Part shown: in pieces, positions 63,060 to 64,000 of the stretch
Position numbering within the stretch: the first letter of the stretch is position 1
Layout of the letters: each line of letters begins with the position of its first letter
DNA from: Cellulomonas sp. KRMCY2
GTDB lineage: Bacteria; Actinomycetota; Actinomycetes; Actinomycetales; Cellulomonadaceae
Direction of reading: 5' to 3'
Assembly (NCBI RefSeq): GCF_000526515.1
Contig: NZ_JAGF01000001.1
Span: forward strand, 620,001 to 684,000
DNA length: 64,000 nucleotides
Made by a program: the position numbers and the translations under genes
Notes under the pieces: model-generated
The model's input: the letters and a program-made list of their open reading frames with translations, nothing else
The model's database searches: none
What the model was told of the DNA's origin: nothing

Positions 63060-64000
63060 ATGGCTCGGGTAGTGGTGGCAACGGCGTACGGCGGACCTGA
63101 GGTCCTGCACCTGATCGACGTCGACCCGGGCCCACCCGGTCCTGGCCAGGTGCTCCTCGAGGTCCGGGCTGCCGGCGTCAACCCGGCGGACTGGAAGCGG
63201 TACTCGGGCGCGTGGGGCACGGACCCGGCGAAGCTGCCGATGCGGCTCGGCTTCGAGGCTTCCGGCGTGGTGCGCGCGGTCGGTCCCGGTGTCGCGGACG
63301 TCTCGGTCGGCGACGAGGTCATCGCCTACCCCGTGGACGGCGCATACGCCGAGCAGGTCCTGGTGCCGGCGACCTCGCTCGTTCCGAAGCCACCCCTGCT
63401 GTCGTGGGAGAAGGCGGCCGGTCTGCTGCTGGCCGGCGCGACCGCGGCACATGCGCTCAAGGCCACCGCGGTCGGCGCCGGCGACACCGTCCTGGTGCAC
63501 GGTGCGAGTGGCGGCGTCGGTGCGATGGCGGTGCGCCTCGCCCACCTCAAGGGCGCGCGCGTGATCGGGACCGCGAGCCCCGCCAACCACGAGTACGTGC
63601 TCGACCTCGGGGCCACCCCGATCGCCTACGGGCCCGGCCTCGAGCGCCGCGTGCGTGAGGCCGCGCCGGCCGGCGTCCACGCCGTGGTCGACACCGCCGG
63701 CACGGACGAGGCCCTCGAGACCTCGATCGCGGTGGTCTCCGACCTGCGCCGGGTCGCGACGCTGGCCGGCTTCGCCCGCGGGACCCAGCTCGGTATCCAG
63801 GTGCTCGGTGGGGTGACCGCCAAGGAGATCGCCATCCGCGCGCAGGCACGGCACCGGCTCGTCGAGCTCGCGGCCGCAGGGCGGCTGGACGTCCGCATCG
63901 CCGCGAAGTACCACCTGTCCGACGCCGCCAAGGCGCACCGGCTCGGCATGGGCGGCCGGACCCCCGGGAAGATCATCCTGGTGCCGGACAGCGTGGCCGC
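63060..64000 (+). CDS. Zinc-free quinone oxidoreductase (MDR family), partial
   Basis: At least 313 residues; the frame is still open at the window end. An N-terminal GroES-like domain ([40 protein letters not shown]) is followed by a Rossmann domain with [30 protein letters not shown]. No zinc-binding Cys cluster, so NADPH-dependent quinone/alkene reductase type. The ATG lies 6 nt after CATGAT. KIILVP near the end suggests only a few residues are missing. Confidence 0.9.
   Translation, partial: MARVVVATAYGGPEVLHLIDVDPGPPGPGQVLLEVRAAGVNPADWKRYSGAWGTDPAKLPMRLGFEASGVVRAVGPGVADVSVGDEVIAYPVDGAYAEQVLVPATSLVPKPPLLSWEKAAGLLLAGATAAHALKATAVGAGDTVLVHGASGGVGAMAVRLAHLKGARVIGTASPANHEYVLDLGATPIAYGPGLERRVREAAPAGVHAVVDTAGTDEALETSIAVVSDLRRVATLAGFARGTQLGIQVLGGVTAKEIAIRAQARHRLVELAAAGRLDVRIAAKYHLSDAAKAHRLGMGGRTPGKIILVPDSVA

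Overview
The window is a 64 kb piece of a high-GC actinobacterial chromosome, most likely from a Cellulomonas-like member of the Micrococcales. The evidence is the strong G/C bias at third codon positions, many actinobacteria-restricted families (DUF3027, DUF2530, DUF3263, DUF4031, DUF4032, LytR_C, WXG100, the bacterial XPB helicase pair, a DtxR with textbook ligands), a c-di-AMP riboswitch ahead of an NlpC/P60 hydrolase, and many genes whose start codon sits 6-7 nt after a TANNNT-like -10 element with no Shine-Dalgarno (leaderless genes). No rRNA, IS element, CRISPR array or secondary-metabolite cluster is visible.

Layout. 1-2593: an accessory stretch (a DUF4145 gene broken by an in-frame TGA and two orphan membrane proteins) ending at the 3' end of a tRNA-Arg(CCT), which looks like the edge of an integrated island. 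2762-9796: an EcsC-like protein, a divergent aldo/keto reductase and SRPBCC pair, an arginine-catabolic unit (arginine dihydrolase/DDAH-like enzyme, ornithine aminotransferase, Lrp regulator) and a DrrAB-type ABC exporter. 9860-19306: double universal stress protein, HNH nuclease, riboswitch-controlled cell-wall hydrolase, DtxR repressor divergent from serC, two MFS exporters (one in an operon with a MarR regulator whose tandem operators overlap a leaderless promoter) and UDP-glucose dehydrogenase. 19307-28160: a long inverted repeat and a G-quadruplex tract, purine permease, a VanZ-DUF2530 protein overlapped antisense by an MFS gene, and the tight operon csp - DUF3027 - sacsin/Hsp90-like ATPase - MFS. 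28265-36923: TetR, helicase-associated protein plus XPB helicase, class I amidotransferase, TPM-domain membrane protein and PspA. 37059-46318: an OmpR/HisKA two-component system, HD-like protein, orphan WXG100 protein, DUF4031, an APH(6)-like kinase, groEL under two CIRCE boxes, cold-shock protein, LytR_C, DUF3263 and uracil-DNA glycosylase. 55285-64000: trehalose synthesis otsAB, the shared sugar-transporter ATPase msiK, a DUF4032 kinase-like protein, rlmB-cysS, and the start of a quinone oxidoreductase.

The most interesting region is 46315-52820. A SipW-type (Ser-His, ER/archaeal-like) signal peptidase is encoded among five small secreted proteins that share an R/K-rich, hydrophobic, ASAA-ending N-terminus and a conserved cysteine pair whose second Cys lies in a CxG motif. 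Four are in the signal-peptidase operon and one is on the far side of an SGNH hydrolase gene. A perfect 13-bp hairpin lies between the first (probably most abundant) secreted protein and the peptidase. A membrane-anchored CPYC thiol-oxidoreductase and a MauE/DoxX protein lie next door and could supply disulfides. Together these look like a dedicated surface-structure or fibre secretion module whose exported subunits I cannot match to a named family.
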